Shown: one piece after another, positions 36,679 to 45,533 of the stretch
Layout of the letters: the number at the start of each line of letters is the position of its first letter
Numbering within the stretch: the stretch's first letter is position 1
DNA from: SZUA-547 sp963669265
GTDB taxonomy: Bacteria; Pseudomonadota; Alphaproteobacteria; Rhodobacterales; Rhodobacteraceae
Reading direction: 5' to 3'
Assembly: GCA_963669265.1 (NCBI GenBank)
Contig: OY769916.1
Location: 1,550,001 to 1,614,000 of the forward strand
Length of the DNA: 64,000 nucleotides
The notes under the pieces: generated by a model
Seen by the model: only the letters and a program-made list of their open reading frames with translations
What the model was told of the DNA's origin: nothing
Databases searched by the model: none
Translations under genes and position numbers: made by a program

Positions 36679-38172
36679 ATGAGCAGCCGTCACAACGACA
36701 TTCTGAGCACCGTGGGGCGCACGCCGGTCGTGCGCATCAACAAGCTGGCGCCGGAGCATGTCAACATGTTCGTCAAGGCGGAAGCCTTCAACCCGATGGG
36801 CTCGGTCAAGGACCGGCTGGCGCTGGGGGTGATCGAGGACGCCGAACGGACCGGAGCGCTGAAACCCGGCCAGACCGTGATCGAAGCGACCAGCGGCAAC
36901 ACCGGCATCGGCCTCGCCATGGTCTGCGCCGTCAAGGGCTATCCGCTGGTGGTCACGATGGCGGAGAGTTTTTCGATCGAGCGGCGCAAACTGATGCGGT
37001 TTCTGGGCGCGAAAGTGGTGCTGACCCCCGCCGATCAGAAGGGCATGGGCATGCTGAAAAAGGCCGTTGAGCTGGCCGAGACCCATGGGTGGTTCCTCTG
37101 CCGTCAGTTCGAGAACGAAGCCAACGCTGATATGCATTCCCGCACCACCGCGCCGGAGATCCTGGAGGATTTCGCCGATATCGGCCTTGATTACTGGGTG
37201 ACCGGGGCGGGCACGGCGGGCACGCTGAAAGGCGTCGCGCGGGTGCTGAAGGACCAAAGCCCAAAGACGCGCGTCATCGTGTGCGAGCCGGACAACGCCC
37301 CCATTCTCGGCAGCGGAATCCCGCAGAAGCGTGGGCCCAATGGCGAGATCTTCGAGAGCCATCCGTTCTTCCGCCCGCATCTGATGCAGGGCTGGACGCC
37401 CGATTGGATCCCCAAACTCGCCGAGGACGCGATCGAAGCGGAATGGGTGGACGAGATCGCCCCGATCAACGGCGACGACGCCATGCGCTGCGCGCGGGAT
37501 CTGGCGCAAAAGGAAGGCGTTTTCACTGGCACGTCCGGCGGGGCGACTTTCGCAGGCGCGCTGGCGGTGGCCGAAAAAGCGCAAGAGGGCGCAAACATCC
37601 TCGCCATGCTGCCCGATACCGGAGAGCGCTATCTCTCCACGCCGTTGTTCGAGGATATCCCGGAGCACATGACGGAGGCGGAGGTTGAAATCTCCAGATC
37701 CACGCCGACCTGTCAGTTCGGCGTTCCCGCCGCGCCGGCGCCGAAACCCGCGAATGAGGAACCGCCGCAACCCGCGCCCGCCGAAGCGGTCGCCTTCCTG
37801 CAGGACACCGTCTCGGATCCCGCGCAGCCGGTCGTCGTCTTTGCGCTGGAATGGTGCGAGTTCTGCTGGTCGGTCCGGCGTATGTTCGCCAAGCTCGGGA
37901 TTGAGTACAAATCCATCGATCTCGATTCCACAGCCTACCAGAACGACAATTGGGGCGGCCAGATCCGTATCGCGCTGCGGGAAAAGATCGGCAGCCCGAC
38001 CATTCCGCAGGTCTTCGTCGGCGGGAAATATGTCGGCGGGGCGACCGAAACCTTTGACGCGTTCAACGCCGGCGACCTGCAGGATCTGCTGGCCAATAAC
38101 AATGTCGCGTTCGACGAGACATTGAAAGTCGACGCCTATTCCTTCCTGCCGAAATGGCTGCACCCGCGATGA
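36679..38172 (+). CDS. PLP-dependent cysteine synthase fused to a C-terminal glutaredoxin domain
   Basis: The 497-residue protein is a fusion. Residues 1-345 form a fold-type II cysteine synthase (O-acetylserine sulfhydrylase family) with the PLP lysine in NPMGSVKDR (K44), the phosphate/substrate loop TSGNTG (71-76) and the GTSGG loop near residue 280. A Pro/Ala linker (about 350-375) leads to a glutaredoxin domain (about 380-480) with an active-site CEFC (C393, C396), TIPQVFVGG and YVGGA, the glutathione-binding features. Cysteine synthase makes cysteine from O-acetylserine and sulfide or thiosulfate. A fused glutaredoxin could reduce S-sulfocysteine or thiosulfate-derived products using glutathione. 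It overlaps the next gene by 4 nt. AGGGG-TAGGA precedes the ATG. Confidence 0.93.
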   Translation: MSSRHNDILSTVGRTPVVRINKLAPEHVNMFVKAEAFNPMGSVKDRLALGVIEDAERTGALKPGQTVIEATSGNTGIGLAMVCAVKGYPLVVTMAESFSIERRKLMRFLGAKVVLTPADQKGMGMLKKAVELAETHGWFLCRQFENEANADMHSRTTAPEILEDFADIGLDYWVTGAGTAGTLKGVARVLKDQSPKTRVIVCEPDNAPILGSGIPQKRGPNGEIFESHPFFRPHLMQGWTPDWIPKLAEDAIEAEWVDEIAPINGDDAMRCARDLAQKEGVFTGTSGGATFAGALAVAEKAQEGANILAMLPDTGERYLSTPLFEDIPEHMTEAEVEISRSTPTCQFGVPAAPAPKPANEEPPQPAPAEAVAFLQDTVSDPAQPVVVFALEWCEFCWSVRRMFAKLGIEYKSIDLDSTAYQNDNWGGQIRIALREKIGSPTIPQVFVGGKYVGGATETFDAFNAGDLQDLLANNNVAFDETLKVDAYSFLPKWLHPR

Positions 38173-38930
38173 GGGCGCTCGCCCTCCTCCTTCTGGCGTT
38201 TGCTCTCGCTGTCGCCCCGGCGACGGCGGAGGAGGATGTCGATCTGGAGCTGGTCTTTCTCTCAGACGCCAGCGGCTCGATCGACGATGGCGAGATCCTG
38301 TTTCAGCGCCGCGGCTACGCCGAGGCCCTGCAGGACCCGATGATCCTCTCCGCCATCCGGGACGGCGCCTATGGCAGGATCGCCGTCGCCTATGTGGAAT
38401 GGGGCGACGTCAACCATCAGGACGTGGTGGCCGACTGGACCGTGATCGACGGGGCCGAATCCGCCGCCGCCTTCGCAAAGGCTCTGCTGGCGGCCCCGCG
38501 CCTGGCGTTCGGGCGCAATTCGATCAGCGCCGCGCTGCTGAAAGGGGCCGAACTGATCGCCGACGACACGCATGAAGGGTTCCGCAAGGTGATCGATTTC
38601 TCCGGCGACAGCGCCAACAACTGGAACGGCCCGCCGTTGGAGGAGGCCCGTCAGGCGGTGCTCGCGCAGGGCGTCGTAATCAACGGCCTCGCGATCCTCT
38701 GCCGCCATTGCGAGACGGGCCGTCCGGGATATGGCGATCTGGAGGCGCAATACGCGGAGAAGATCATCGGCGGCCCGGGCGCCTTCGTCGTCTCTGTCGT
38801 CGACCGTCCCTCCTTTGCGGCCGCCGTCCGACGGAAGATCCTGTTGGAGCTTGCCGGCACGCCGTCCGCCTCCTCCACACAGATTGCAAATTGTTCTATT
38901 TCAGGAAACAATTCGTGTGAATTTGAGTAA
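38169..38930 (+). CDS. Secreted DUF1194-type von Willebrand factor A domain protein
   Basis: The 253-residue protein has a signal peptide (LALLLLAFALAVAPATA, cleaved near residue 20) and a vWA domain carrying the MIDAS motif DASGS (residues 33-37), with FGRNSISAAL and IDFSGDSANN further on, as in DUF1194 proteins. vWA domains bind metal and protein partners. The ATG overlaps the fusion enzyme stop (ATGA), so the two are translationally coupled. The last 20 residues are Ser/Asn/Cys-rich and encoded by noticeably AT-richer DNA, so the natural C-terminus may have been altered. The function is unknown. Confidence 0.85.
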   Translation: MRALALLLLAFALAVAPATAEEDVDLELVFLSDASGSIDDGEILFQRRGYAEALQDPMILSAIRDGAYGRIAVAYVEWGDVNHQDVVADWTVIDGAESAAAFAKALLAAPRLAFGRNSISAALLKGAELIADDTHEGFRKVIDFSGDSANNWNGPPLEEARQAVLAQGVVINGLAILCRHCETGRPGYGDLEAQYAEKIIGGPGAFVVSVVDRPSFAAAVRRKILLELAGTPSASSTQIANCSISGNNSCEFE

Positions 38931-38936
38931 TTGTTT
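38906..38936. promoter_or_regulatory. Inverted repeat upstream of doxX, possible operator
   Basis: AAACAATT (38906-38913) and AATTGTTT (38929-38936) form a perfect 8-bp inverted repeat with a 15-nt spacer. Another AAATTGTT lies at 38888. It spans the end of the DUF1194 gene in an AT-rich pocket about 55 nt before doxX. Without a T-run it does not look like a terminator; a LysR-type site is possible. Confidence 0.35.
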
Positions 38937-38989
38937 TAAACGAGAACGGCCTCTATCTCACGTCTATCAGACAAGAAGGAGCCGTCATC

Positions 38990-39472
38990 ATGACCACCGC
39001 CACTCAGAACCAATCCGCAGACGTCAAGCTGTTCATCCCGGCCCTGCGCCCAGTCTACGCCTCGTTGTCAGAGGTCGCTGAAGCCACGGTCCGCATCGCC
39101 GCCGGCCTGTTCCTCGTCCCTCACGGCGCGCAGAAACTTTTCGGCCTGTTCGGAGGCTACGGTCTGGAGGCGACAGGCCAGTTTTTCAAAACGCAGTTGG
39201 GCTTCGCGAATGGTTATCTGGCCGCGCTCGGCGCCGGGTCGGTTGAGTTCTTCGCCGGTCTCGCCCTGGCGCTTGGCCTGTTCACCCGCTTCGCCGCCGC
39301 CTCGATTTTCGTCTTGCTGGCCGTGGCAGCCACTTTCCATCTGGACGCCGGATTCTTCTGGAATGACGGCGGATGGGAATACCCTGTGCTCTGGGCCATC
39401 GTCGTCGGCGCCTTCGCGGTCAAGGGCGGCGGGCGACTCTCCGTCGACCGGCTGATCGGCCGGGAACTCTGA
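38990..39472 (+). CDS. DoxX-family membrane protein
   Basis: The 160-residue protein has four transmembrane helices and the DoxX pattern RIAAGLFLVPHGAQKLFGLFGG (about residues 34-55). DoxX proteins occur in thiosulfate:quinone oxidoreductase and in redox-stress complexes, but most are uncharacterised. AAGGAG lies 7 nt before the ATG. It stands alone between an AT-rich spacer and the pyk terminator. Confidence 0.9.
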   Translation: MTTATQNQSADVKLFIPALRPVYASLSEVAEATVRIAAGLFLVPHGAQKLFGLFGGYGLEATGQFFKTQLGFANGYLAALGAGSVEFFAGLALALGLFTRFAAASIFVLLAVAATFHLDAGFFWNDGGWEYPVLWAIVVGAFAVKGGGRLSVDRLIGREL

Positions 39473-39489
39473 CGCCCACTCGCGACAAA

Positions 39490-39518
39490 CGAAAAACGCC
39501 CGGCCAACCGGCCGGGCG
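39490..39518 (-). terminator. Rho-independent terminator of pyk
   Basis: CGCCCGGCC (39497-39505) pairs with GGCCGGGCG (39510-39518) across an AACC loop. The A-rich left flank (GAAAAA) becomes a T-run on the minus strand, so it serves pyk rather than doxX. Confidence 0.75.
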
Positions 39519-39548
39519 CTGCGATTCAAAACAACCTACAACGAGACC

Positions 39549-40994
39549 TCAATAGGGCTCGCCTTCGTAGATCGCTTTCTCGTTTACCGGCGCGACTCGC
39601 AGAATGTTGGTCGTGCCCGGCACCCCGAACGGCACGCCCGCAGTGACCACGATTTTGTCCTCGTCGGTGGCGAACCCGTCGTGTTTCGCGATCCGCGCCG
39701 CGCTGACCACGGCCAGCTTGAAGCGCTCGACGTCCTCGGTGACCGCGCAATGCAGGCCCCAAACCAGCGCCAGTCGCCGCGCCGTGGTGTTCAGCGGCGT
39801 CAGGGCGAGAATCGGCACACGCGGGCGCTCTCGCGACATCAGCACCGCCGTGGTGCCCGAATGAGTGAAGCAGGCGATCGCCTTCACATTCGCAGTTTCC
39901 GCAACTTCCCGCGCCGCCGCGGTGATCGCGTCGGCGACCGTATGCTTGGACGGCGTGCGCGCCGCATCGACGATCTGACGATAGATCGGATCGCATTCGA
40001 CGGTTTCGGCGACCGAGTTCATCGTCTCCACCGCGAGCACCGGATAGTCGCCCGCCGCGCTTTCCGCCGACAGCATCACCGCATCCGCGCCCTCATAGAT
40101 CGCGTGTGCGACATCCGAGACCTCGGCCCGCGTCGGCACCGGCGCGGTGATCATGCTCTCCAGCATCTGCGTCGCGACGATCACCGGCTTGCCCGCGCGC
40201 TTGCAGGCCCGGACGATCCGTTTTTGCGAAGGCGGCACTTGGCTGACCGGCAACTCCACGCCCAGATCGCCGCGCGCGACCATAATCCCGTCGCTGGCGG
40301 CGATGATCTCTTCGATACTCTTCATCGCTGCGGGCTTTTCGATTTTCGCCAGCACCGCCGCGCGTCCCTTTGCGAGCTCACGCGCCTCGACCATGTCCTC
40401 GGGCCGCTGCACGAAGGAGAGCGCGAGCCAGTCGACGCCCAGATTACAGGCGAAATCCAGATCCTTGCGGTCTTTCTCCGTCAGCGCCGCCAAGGGCAGC
40501 ACGACATCCGGCACGTTCACGCCCTTGCGGTTTGAGATGTCGCCGCCCACCTCGACAATGGTGTCGGCGCTGTTCTCGTCCGCGCGCGTAACCCGCAGAC
40601 GGATCTTGCCATCGTTGACCAGCAGGGCGGAGCCTTCCTCCAGAACCTGAAAAATCTCCGGATGCGGCAGCTGCACCCGGTTCGCGTCGCCCGGCGCGTC
40701 GTCCAGATCCAGCCGGAACGCCTGCCCCTCCGTCAGCGGAACCGCGCCGTCCGCGAACACGCCGACGCGCAGTTTCGGACCCTGCAGATCGGCCAGAATG
40801 CCGATCGGCCGCTTCAATTCATGCTCGATCTCACGAATCAGGCGATGCCGCTCCGCCGCGTCCTCATGGCTGCCATGGCTCATATTCAGGCGGAAAACAT
40901 CGGCACCCGCCTCAAACAATGACTGAATCATCTCACGCGTCGAAGACGCGGGGCCGAGCGTGGCCACGATCTTTACGTTTCTCTGTCGTCTCAT
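39549..40994 (-). CDS. pyk: Pyruvate kinase
   Basis: The enzyme converts phosphoenolpyruvate and ADP to pyruvate and ATP in glycolysis. The 481-residue protein contains the N-terminal KIVATLGPAS and FRLNMSHG, the catalytic signature KIEKPAAM (about residue 220), ARGDLGVELP, and a complete C-terminal allosteric-type domain. It starts with an ATG preceded by AAGGG and ends 31 nt before its terminator. It is monocistronic. Confidence 0.97.
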   Translation of the reverse strand: MRRQRNVKIVATLGPASSTREMIQSLFEAGADVFRLNMSHGSHEDAAERHRLIREIEHELKRPIGILADLQGPKLRVGVFADGAVPLTEGQAFRLDLDDAPGDANRVQLPHPEIFQVLEEGSALLVNDGKIRLRVTRADENSADTIVEVGGDISNRKGVNVPDVVLPLAALTEKDRKDLDFACNLGVDWLALSFVQRPEDMVEARELAKGRAAVLAKIEKPAAMKSIEEIIAASDGIMVARGDLGVELPVSQVPPSQKRIVRACKRAGKPVIVATQMLESMITAPVPTRAEVSDVAHAIYEGADAVMLSAESAAGDYPVLAVETMNSVAETVECDPIYRQIVDAARTPSKHTVADAITAAAREVAETANVKAIACFTHSGTTAVLMSRERPRVPILALTPLNTTARRLALVWGLHCAVTEDVERFKLAVVSAARIAKHDGFATDEDKIVVTAGVPFGVPGTTNILRVAPVNEKAIYEGEPY

Positions 40995-41167
40995 AATTTT
41001 AGCCCTTCGGCGGGGAATCCCGTGCTGTCGCGCGCGTTATAGCCCATGCCCGTCGACAGCGCCCCACGAATACGGGCGGGTTTTCCCCGGCGCGACGCAA
41101 TTTTCCGGCATCGCGGCGCGTCGCCATTGGATTGTCCATGCGCGCTGGTGACGATAGTGATGGAGCG

Positions 41168-41971
41168 ATGAACGCTTCACTCGATCACATGGCCGCCGAC
41201 CCATCCGCCTCTGGCGGGTCCGTCGCGCCTGCGCAATTCACGCCCTTTGAGCGGATCGAGGGCGCGGATCACTCCATACTTATGTTGTGCGATCACGCGT
41301 CGAACGCCTGCCCGCCGGACATCGGCGATCTCGGCCTGCCGCAGGCGGATATGAACCGCCATATCGCCTTCGATGTCGGCGCCAGGGGCCTGACCATCGC
41401 GCTGGCCGAGATTCTGGACGCGCCGGCGATCCTGTCCACGTTCTCCCGGCTGGTGATCGACCCGAACCGGGGCGAGGATGATCCGACGCTGGTGATGAAG
41501 CTTTATGACGGCTCGCTCATCCCCGCCAACCGGAGCGCCGACGCCGCCGAGGTCGAGCGGCGCCTGAACGCCTATCACCGCCCCTATCATCGCGCGATCG
41601 ACGAGATGCTGGACGTGGCCCTCGCGACCGGAGCGACGCCGCGGATGATCTCGGTGCATTCCTACACGCCGCAGTTCCGGGGCCGGGCGCCGCGCCCGTG
41701 GCATGTCGGCGTGCTCTGGGACCAGGACGACCGCATCGCCGGGCCGTTGATCGAGCGGCTGAACGCCGAGCCTGATCTCTGCGTCGGCGACAATGAGCCC
41801 TATACCGGCCAGCTAGAGGGCGATTGCATGTGGCGCCACGGCACCCAGCGCGGCTTGCCCCACGCGTTGATCGAGATTCGCAACGACCTGATCGAGACGC
41901 TGGAGGATCAGGTCGCCTGGGCCGAGCGGCTGGCCCCGATCCTGCGGGACGCGATGGAGGGAAGCGCATGA
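41168..41971 (+). CDS. N-formylglutamate amidohydrolase family protein
   Basis: The 267-residue protein has the family blocks LMLCDHASNACP (near residue 38), FSRLVIDPNRGEDDPTL (near 92), YHRPYHRAID and SVHSYTPQFRG (near 157), which carry the metal-binding and catalytic residues of HutG-like N-formylglutamate deformylases. No hut genes are present, so its substrate may be another N-acylated or formylated amide. The ATG at 41168 is preceded by GGAG; the ATG at 41138 is an alternative. It overlaps the next gene by 4 nt, a pairing seen in many alphaproteobacteria. Confidence 0.88.
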   Translation: MNASLDHMAADPSASGGSVAPAQFTPFERIEGADHSILMLCDHASNACPPDIGDLGLPQADMNRHIAFDVGARGLTIALAEILDAPAILSTFSRLVIDPNRGEDDPTLVMKLYDGSLIPANRSADAAEVERRLNAYHRPYHRAIDEMLDVALATGATPRMISVHSYTPQFRGRAPRPWHVGVLWDQDDRIAGPLIERLNAEPDLCVGDNEPYTGQLEGDCMWRHGTQRGLPHALIEIRNDLIETLEDQVAWAERLAPILRDAMEGSA

Positions 41972-43101
41972 TCCAGAAGCCCAGCCTGACCATCGGCGTC
42001 GAAGAGGAGTATCTGGTCGTCGACCGCGAGAGCCGCGATCTGGTGCGCCAGCCCGATCCGGATTTCCTGAAAGCCTGCGAAGAGCGAATCGGCGAGCAGG
42101 TCACGCCAGAGTATTTGCAATGCCAGGTGGAGATCGGCACCAAGCCCGTCGCCACCGCCGCCGAGGCGCGCGAGGACCTGAAACGCCTGCGCCGCGCGGT
42201 GGCCGACGCCTGCGCCGAGTTCGGCTATGCGCCGATCGCCGCCTCCACCCATCCGTTCGCCAAATGGCGCGAGCAGACCCACACGCCAAAGCCGCGCTAT
42301 GACGAGTTGCGCGCCGATCTTGGCGCGGCGGTGCGTCGCCTGCTGATCTGCGGCTGCCATGTGCATGTCGCGGTCGAAGACGAAGACATGCGCATCGACC
42401 TGATGAACCAGGCCGCTTATTTCCTGCCACATATTCTGGCGCTCTCCTGCTCCTCGCCCTATTGGCAGGGGGAGGACACCGGCCTCTCCAGCTATCGTCT
42501 GACCGTGTTCGACGCCCTGCCCCGCACTGGATTGCCGGACGTTCTCGACTCGCACGCGCAATACCGCCGGCTGGTCAACCAACTCGTGCGCGCGGGATGC
42601 ATCGAGGACGCGTCGAAAATCTGGTGGGACATTCGCCCGTCCTGCAAGTTCCCGACGGTCGAGATGCGCGTCGCCGACGTCTGCACCAGGCTGGAGGACG
42701 CGGTGACCATCGCCGCCGTCTATCAGAGCGTGTTCGCCCTGCTTTGGCGACTGCGGCGGAAGAACCAGCGCTGGCGGCTCTATCCCAACACGCTGATTCA
42801 GGAAAACCGCTGGCGCGCCCAGCGCTATGGCGTGCGCGACGCGCTGGTCGATCACGGCAGCGGAGAGTTGCGCCCCTGCGAGCCGCTGATGGAGGAATGG
42901 ATCGGCCTGATGGCCGAAGACGCCGAGGAGCTGGGCTGCCTGGACGAAGTCTGCCGCGTGCGTCAGATCGTCAAGGACGGTACCTCAGCCGACCGGCAGC
43001 GCGCCGCCTACGCAAAGGCCATCGCGGACGGCGCCGAACATCAGGAGGCCATGCGCGCCGTGGTCGATCACATCATCGCCGAGACCGTCGAAGGTCTGTA
43101 A
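41968..43101 (+). CDS. Carboxylate-amine ligase, YbdK-type glutamate-cysteine-ligase-like protein
   Basis: The 377-residue protein starts with the diagnostic LTIGVEEEYLVVD (residues 7-19) and has CGCHVHVAVED (near residue 128) and the ATP-dependent ligase folding pattern of the GCS2/YbdK family. E. coli YbdK has weak gamma-glutamylcysteine ligase activity; the physiological reaction is uncertain. Its ATG overlaps the amidohydrolase stop, so the pair probably makes and breaks, or modifies, an amide together. It is 17 nt from the DUF1244 gene. Confidence 0.9.
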   Translation: MIQKPSLTIGVEEEYLVVDRESRDLVRQPDPDFLKACEERIGEQVTPEYLQCQVEIGTKPVATAAEAREDLKRLRRAVADACAEFGYAPIAASTHPFAKWREQTHTPKPRYDELRADLGAAVRRLLICGCHVHVAVEDEDMRIDLMNQAAYFLPHILALSCSSPYWQGEDTGLSSYRLTVFDALPRTGLPDVLDSHAQYRRLVNQLVRAGCIEDASKIWWDIRPSCKFPTVEMRVADVCTRLEDAVTIAAVYQSVFALLWRLRRKNQRWRLYPNTLIQENRWRAQRYGVRDALVDHGSGELRPCEPLMEEWIGLMAEDAEELGCLDEVCRVRQIVKDGTSADRQRAAYAKAIADGAEHQEAMRAVVDHIIAETVEGL

Positions 43102-43118
43102 CGCCAAGGATCAGAATT

Positions 43119-43415
43119 ATGGACGACGCAACCCGCACCGAACTTGAAGCCGCCGCGTTCCGCCGGCTTGTCGACCATCTGCGCGAACGCAACGACGCGC
43201 AGAATATCGACATGATGAATCTCGCCGGCTTCTGCCGGAATTGCCTGAGCCGCTGGTATCAGGAGGCCGCCGCCGACAAGGGCGTCGAGCTGTCGAAAGA
43301 CGAGAGCCGCGAGATCGTCTATGGCATGCCCTACGAGGACTGGCGCGACAAATACCAAACCGAGGCGACCGCGGAGCAGAAGGTGGCCTACGAGAAGAAC
43401 AAGCCGGCGCATTGA
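43119..43415 (+). CDS. DUF1244 family protein
   Basis: The 98-residue protein has the DUF1244 pattern FRRLVDHLRERNDAQNIDMMNLAGFCRNCLSRWY (positions 15-48), with two cysteines in FCRNC and the YGMPYEDWRDKYQ block. The fold is small and helical; the function is unknown. A CxxC-like pair may bind metal or be redox-active. AAGGA lies 8 nt before the ATG. It follows the YbdK-type gene closely and probably shares its transcript. Confidence 0.92.
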   Translation: MDDATRTELEAAAFRRLVDHLRERNDAQNIDMMNLAGFCRNCLSRWYQEAAADKGVELSKDESREIVYGMPYEDWRDKYQTEATAEQKVAYEKNKPAH

Positions 43416-43512
43416 GAGGCGGGATGGACGCCCTCCTCTCCGCCCGCTAAACAACCCGCCTCGGGCCGGACCCGAACCGAATTCAGATCAAAACCAAGAG
43501 GCGAATTGAGCG

Positions 43513-43785
43513 ATGGCGGATGACGCGGATTTTTCCACGACCACGGTGGCGGCGGGCCAGTTGAAGGCCATCGTCGAGCGGATCGAACGGCTCGAAGAGG
43601 AAAAGAAGGAAGTCGCCGACCAGATCAAAGAGGTCTACGCCGAGGCCAAGGGCAATGGCTTTGACGCCAAGACCCTTCGCAAGGTCGTGGCCCTCCGTAA
43701 GAAACCGGCCGAAGAGCGCTCAGAGGAAGAAGCGATGCTCGACCTCTATATGCATGCGCTTGGGATGATCCCGGCGGCGGACTGA
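43513..43785 (+). CDS. gapR: GapR/DUF2312 family nucleoid-associated protein
   Basis: The 90-residue protein matches the UPF0335/GapR family: VAAGQLKAIVERIERLEEEKKEVADQIKEVYAEAK is a long coiled-coil helix, followed by GNGFDAKTLRKVVALRKK. GapR binds AT-rich and overtwisted DNA ahead of replication and transcription in Caulobacter. Family membership is clear, while the role here is by homology. It is 97 nt from DUF1244 and converges with the NtrC-type regulator. Confidence 0.93.
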   Translation: MADDADFSTTTVAAGQLKAIVERIERLEEEKKEVADQIKEVYAEAKGNGFDAKTLRKVVALRKKPAEERSEEEAMLDLYMHALGMIPAAD

Positions 43786-43818
43786 GCCTGGGGGGCGCGG
43801 CGCGGGAACCGGCCCCGA

Positions 43819-45261
43819 TCACGCCCCGCGTTTCTGCGCCTGCATCTCCCCGACTTTGCGATAGAGCGTCGAGCGGCCGATGCCGAGACGCCGGGCGACC
43901 TCGGCCATTCGACCGCGATAAAGATCGAGCGCACGGGCGATCATCTCCGCCTCCACCTCCTCCAGCGACCGGATATGCCCGTCCGCCGTCATCAGCTGAT
44001 CGGCGGGCGCGCCACCCAGCGCGTCGCGCCAATCCCGAATTTCCCGCGATTCAACGCGCGCTTGCGCGGCGGGCGCGGGCGCCCCGCCGAGCTCGACAAA
44101 GTCGCAAACGCGCAACTCACTTTGCCCCACGTCGGCCAGAACGACCGCCCGATAGACCGCATTCTGCAATTGCCTGACGTTGCCCGGCCAATCGAATTCG
44201 ATAAGCCCGCTGATCGCGCCCGGTGAGATCCGTTGAATCGCGCGGTTCTCCTCTAGCGCGAATCGCGCCGCGAAGGCGGCGGCCAGCGCGCCGATATCTT
44301 CGCGCCGCTCCACTAGCGGCGGCAACGCGATGGGAAACGCGCTCAGCCGATAGAAGAGATCTTCGCGAAACGCCCCATCGGCGACGCGGGCGCGCAGGCT
44401 GCGATTGGTGGCGGATATCAGACGGATGTCGACATTGACCGGCCTTGAGGCCCCGACCGGCTCGACTTCCCGTTCCTGCAGCGCGCGCAGCAGCTTGACC
44501 TGGGCCGAAAGCGGCAACTCGCCCACCTCGTCCAGGAACAGCGAGCCGCCGCTCGCCTCCTGAAACTTGCCGCCCCGGCTGACCGTAGCGCCGGTGAAAG
44601 CGCCCTTCTCATGCCCGAACAGCGTGGCCTCCACCAAGGTTTCCGGCAGCGCGCCGCAATTGACCGCCACGAACGGCCCGCCGGCGCGCGGGGATGCGCC
44701 GTGCGCGGCGCGGGCGAAGACTTCCTTGCCGACGCCTGATTCGCCTTCGATCAGCATCGGGATGTCGGACCCGGCACCGCGCCGCGCCAGATCGATCGCG
44801 CGCCGCATGGACGAGCTGTCGGCGATAAGGTCCTCGAAACTGAGGTTATTGTCCGCTCGACGGGAGAGCCGTCGCACCTCTCTGCTCAACGTGCTGAGTG
44901 AAAGCGCGATTCGTATCGACGCTTCCAGCCGCGGCGCGGCCACCGGTTTCAACAGGTAATCATGCGCGCCCGCTTTCAGCGCCGCCATCGCCGTTGTGAC
45001 GCTGTGATCTGCGGTCATCGCCAGAATCAGCGCGCTGGACCCCAAATCGCGCAAGCGTCCCATCAGCGCGACCCCGTCCAGATCCGGCAAATGTAGATCC
45101 ATCAGAACCAGAGAGAGCTGATTCTTGTGTTTCGCGACGGCCAGTTCCGCCGTGCGGCCATCGGACGCCTCCAGCGCCTCATAGCCCAATCCGCGCACGA
45201 TTGTCGCCATCAGCCGACGCTGCGCGGGGTCGTCCTCCACCACCAGAATACGATGTGACAT
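43819..45261 (-). CDS. Sigma-54-dependent NtrC-family response regulator (orphan)
   Basis: The 480-residue protein has an N-terminal receiver domain (phospho-acceptor D55 in LVLMDLHLPD), a central AAA+ domain with Walker A GESGVGKE, the sigma-54-contacting GAFTGA loop and Walker B GGSLFLDEVGEL, and a C-terminal Fis-type HTH (MIARALDLYRGRMAEVARRLGIGRSTLYRK). It should remodel sigma-54 polymerase when phosphorylated. No sensor kinase is adjacent. It is divergent from the OmpA-family lipoprotein gene across 352 nt. Confidence 0.94.
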   Translation of the reverse strand: MSHRILVVEDDPAQRRLMATIVRGLGYEALEASDGRTAELAVAKHKNQLSLVLMDLHLPDLDGVALMGRLRDLGSSALILAMTADHSVTTAMAALKAGAHDYLLKPVAAPRLEASIRIALSLSTLSREVRRLSRRADNNLSFEDLIADSSSMRRAIDLARRGAGSDIPMLIEGESGVGKEVFARAAHGASPRAGGPFVAVNCGALPETLVEATLFGHEKGAFTGATVSRGGKFQEASGGSLFLDEVGELPLSAQVKLLRALQEREVEPVGASRPVNVDIRLISATNRSLRARVADGAFREDLFYRLSAFPIALPPLVERREDIGALAAAFAARFALEENRAIQRISPGAISGLIEFDWPGNVRQLQNAVYRAVVLADVGQSELRVCDFVELGGAPAPAAQARVESREIRDWRDALGGAPADQLMTADGHIRSLEEVEAEMIARALDLYRGRMAEVARRLGIGRSTLYRKVGEMQAQKRGA

Positions 45262-45437
45262 CTTACGCTACGCCTTGCAGAATACGCCGTCGCGAGCCGC
45301 GCTCGCCTTATTCTCGAAAAACGAATCCTGCGCAGATCAGCGTAAATAGGGCGTGTACGCCGCCACAATTACTTGTTGCGTTCGACCAGCGGGTCTGCAA
45401 TTGCGACAGACTAGTGATACTTCAGAGTGATAGAGTG

Positions 45438-45466
45438 TTGTTTAAACGCTACGCAGCAGCTAAAGT
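45438..45466 (+). promoter_or_regulatory. Possible sigma-70-type promoter of the OmpA-family gene
   Basis: TTGTTT (45438-45443) and TAAAGT (45461-45466) are 17 nt apart, leaving a leader of about 140 nt before the ATG at 45614. Moderate match. Confidence 0.4.
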
Positions 45467-45533
45467 TGCGTGGTTACAACAGGTTTCTTGGGGTGCCCAA
45501 TTGTGCGGCGCAGTGAAATCTGCAATTGAGATC

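Noticed and set aside
41968..43101. Naming the YbdK-type gene gshA as a classical glutamate-cysteine ligase
   Set aside because: The VEEEYLVVD and CGCHVHV pattern is that of the YbdK/GCS2 branch, whose physiological reaction is uncertain.
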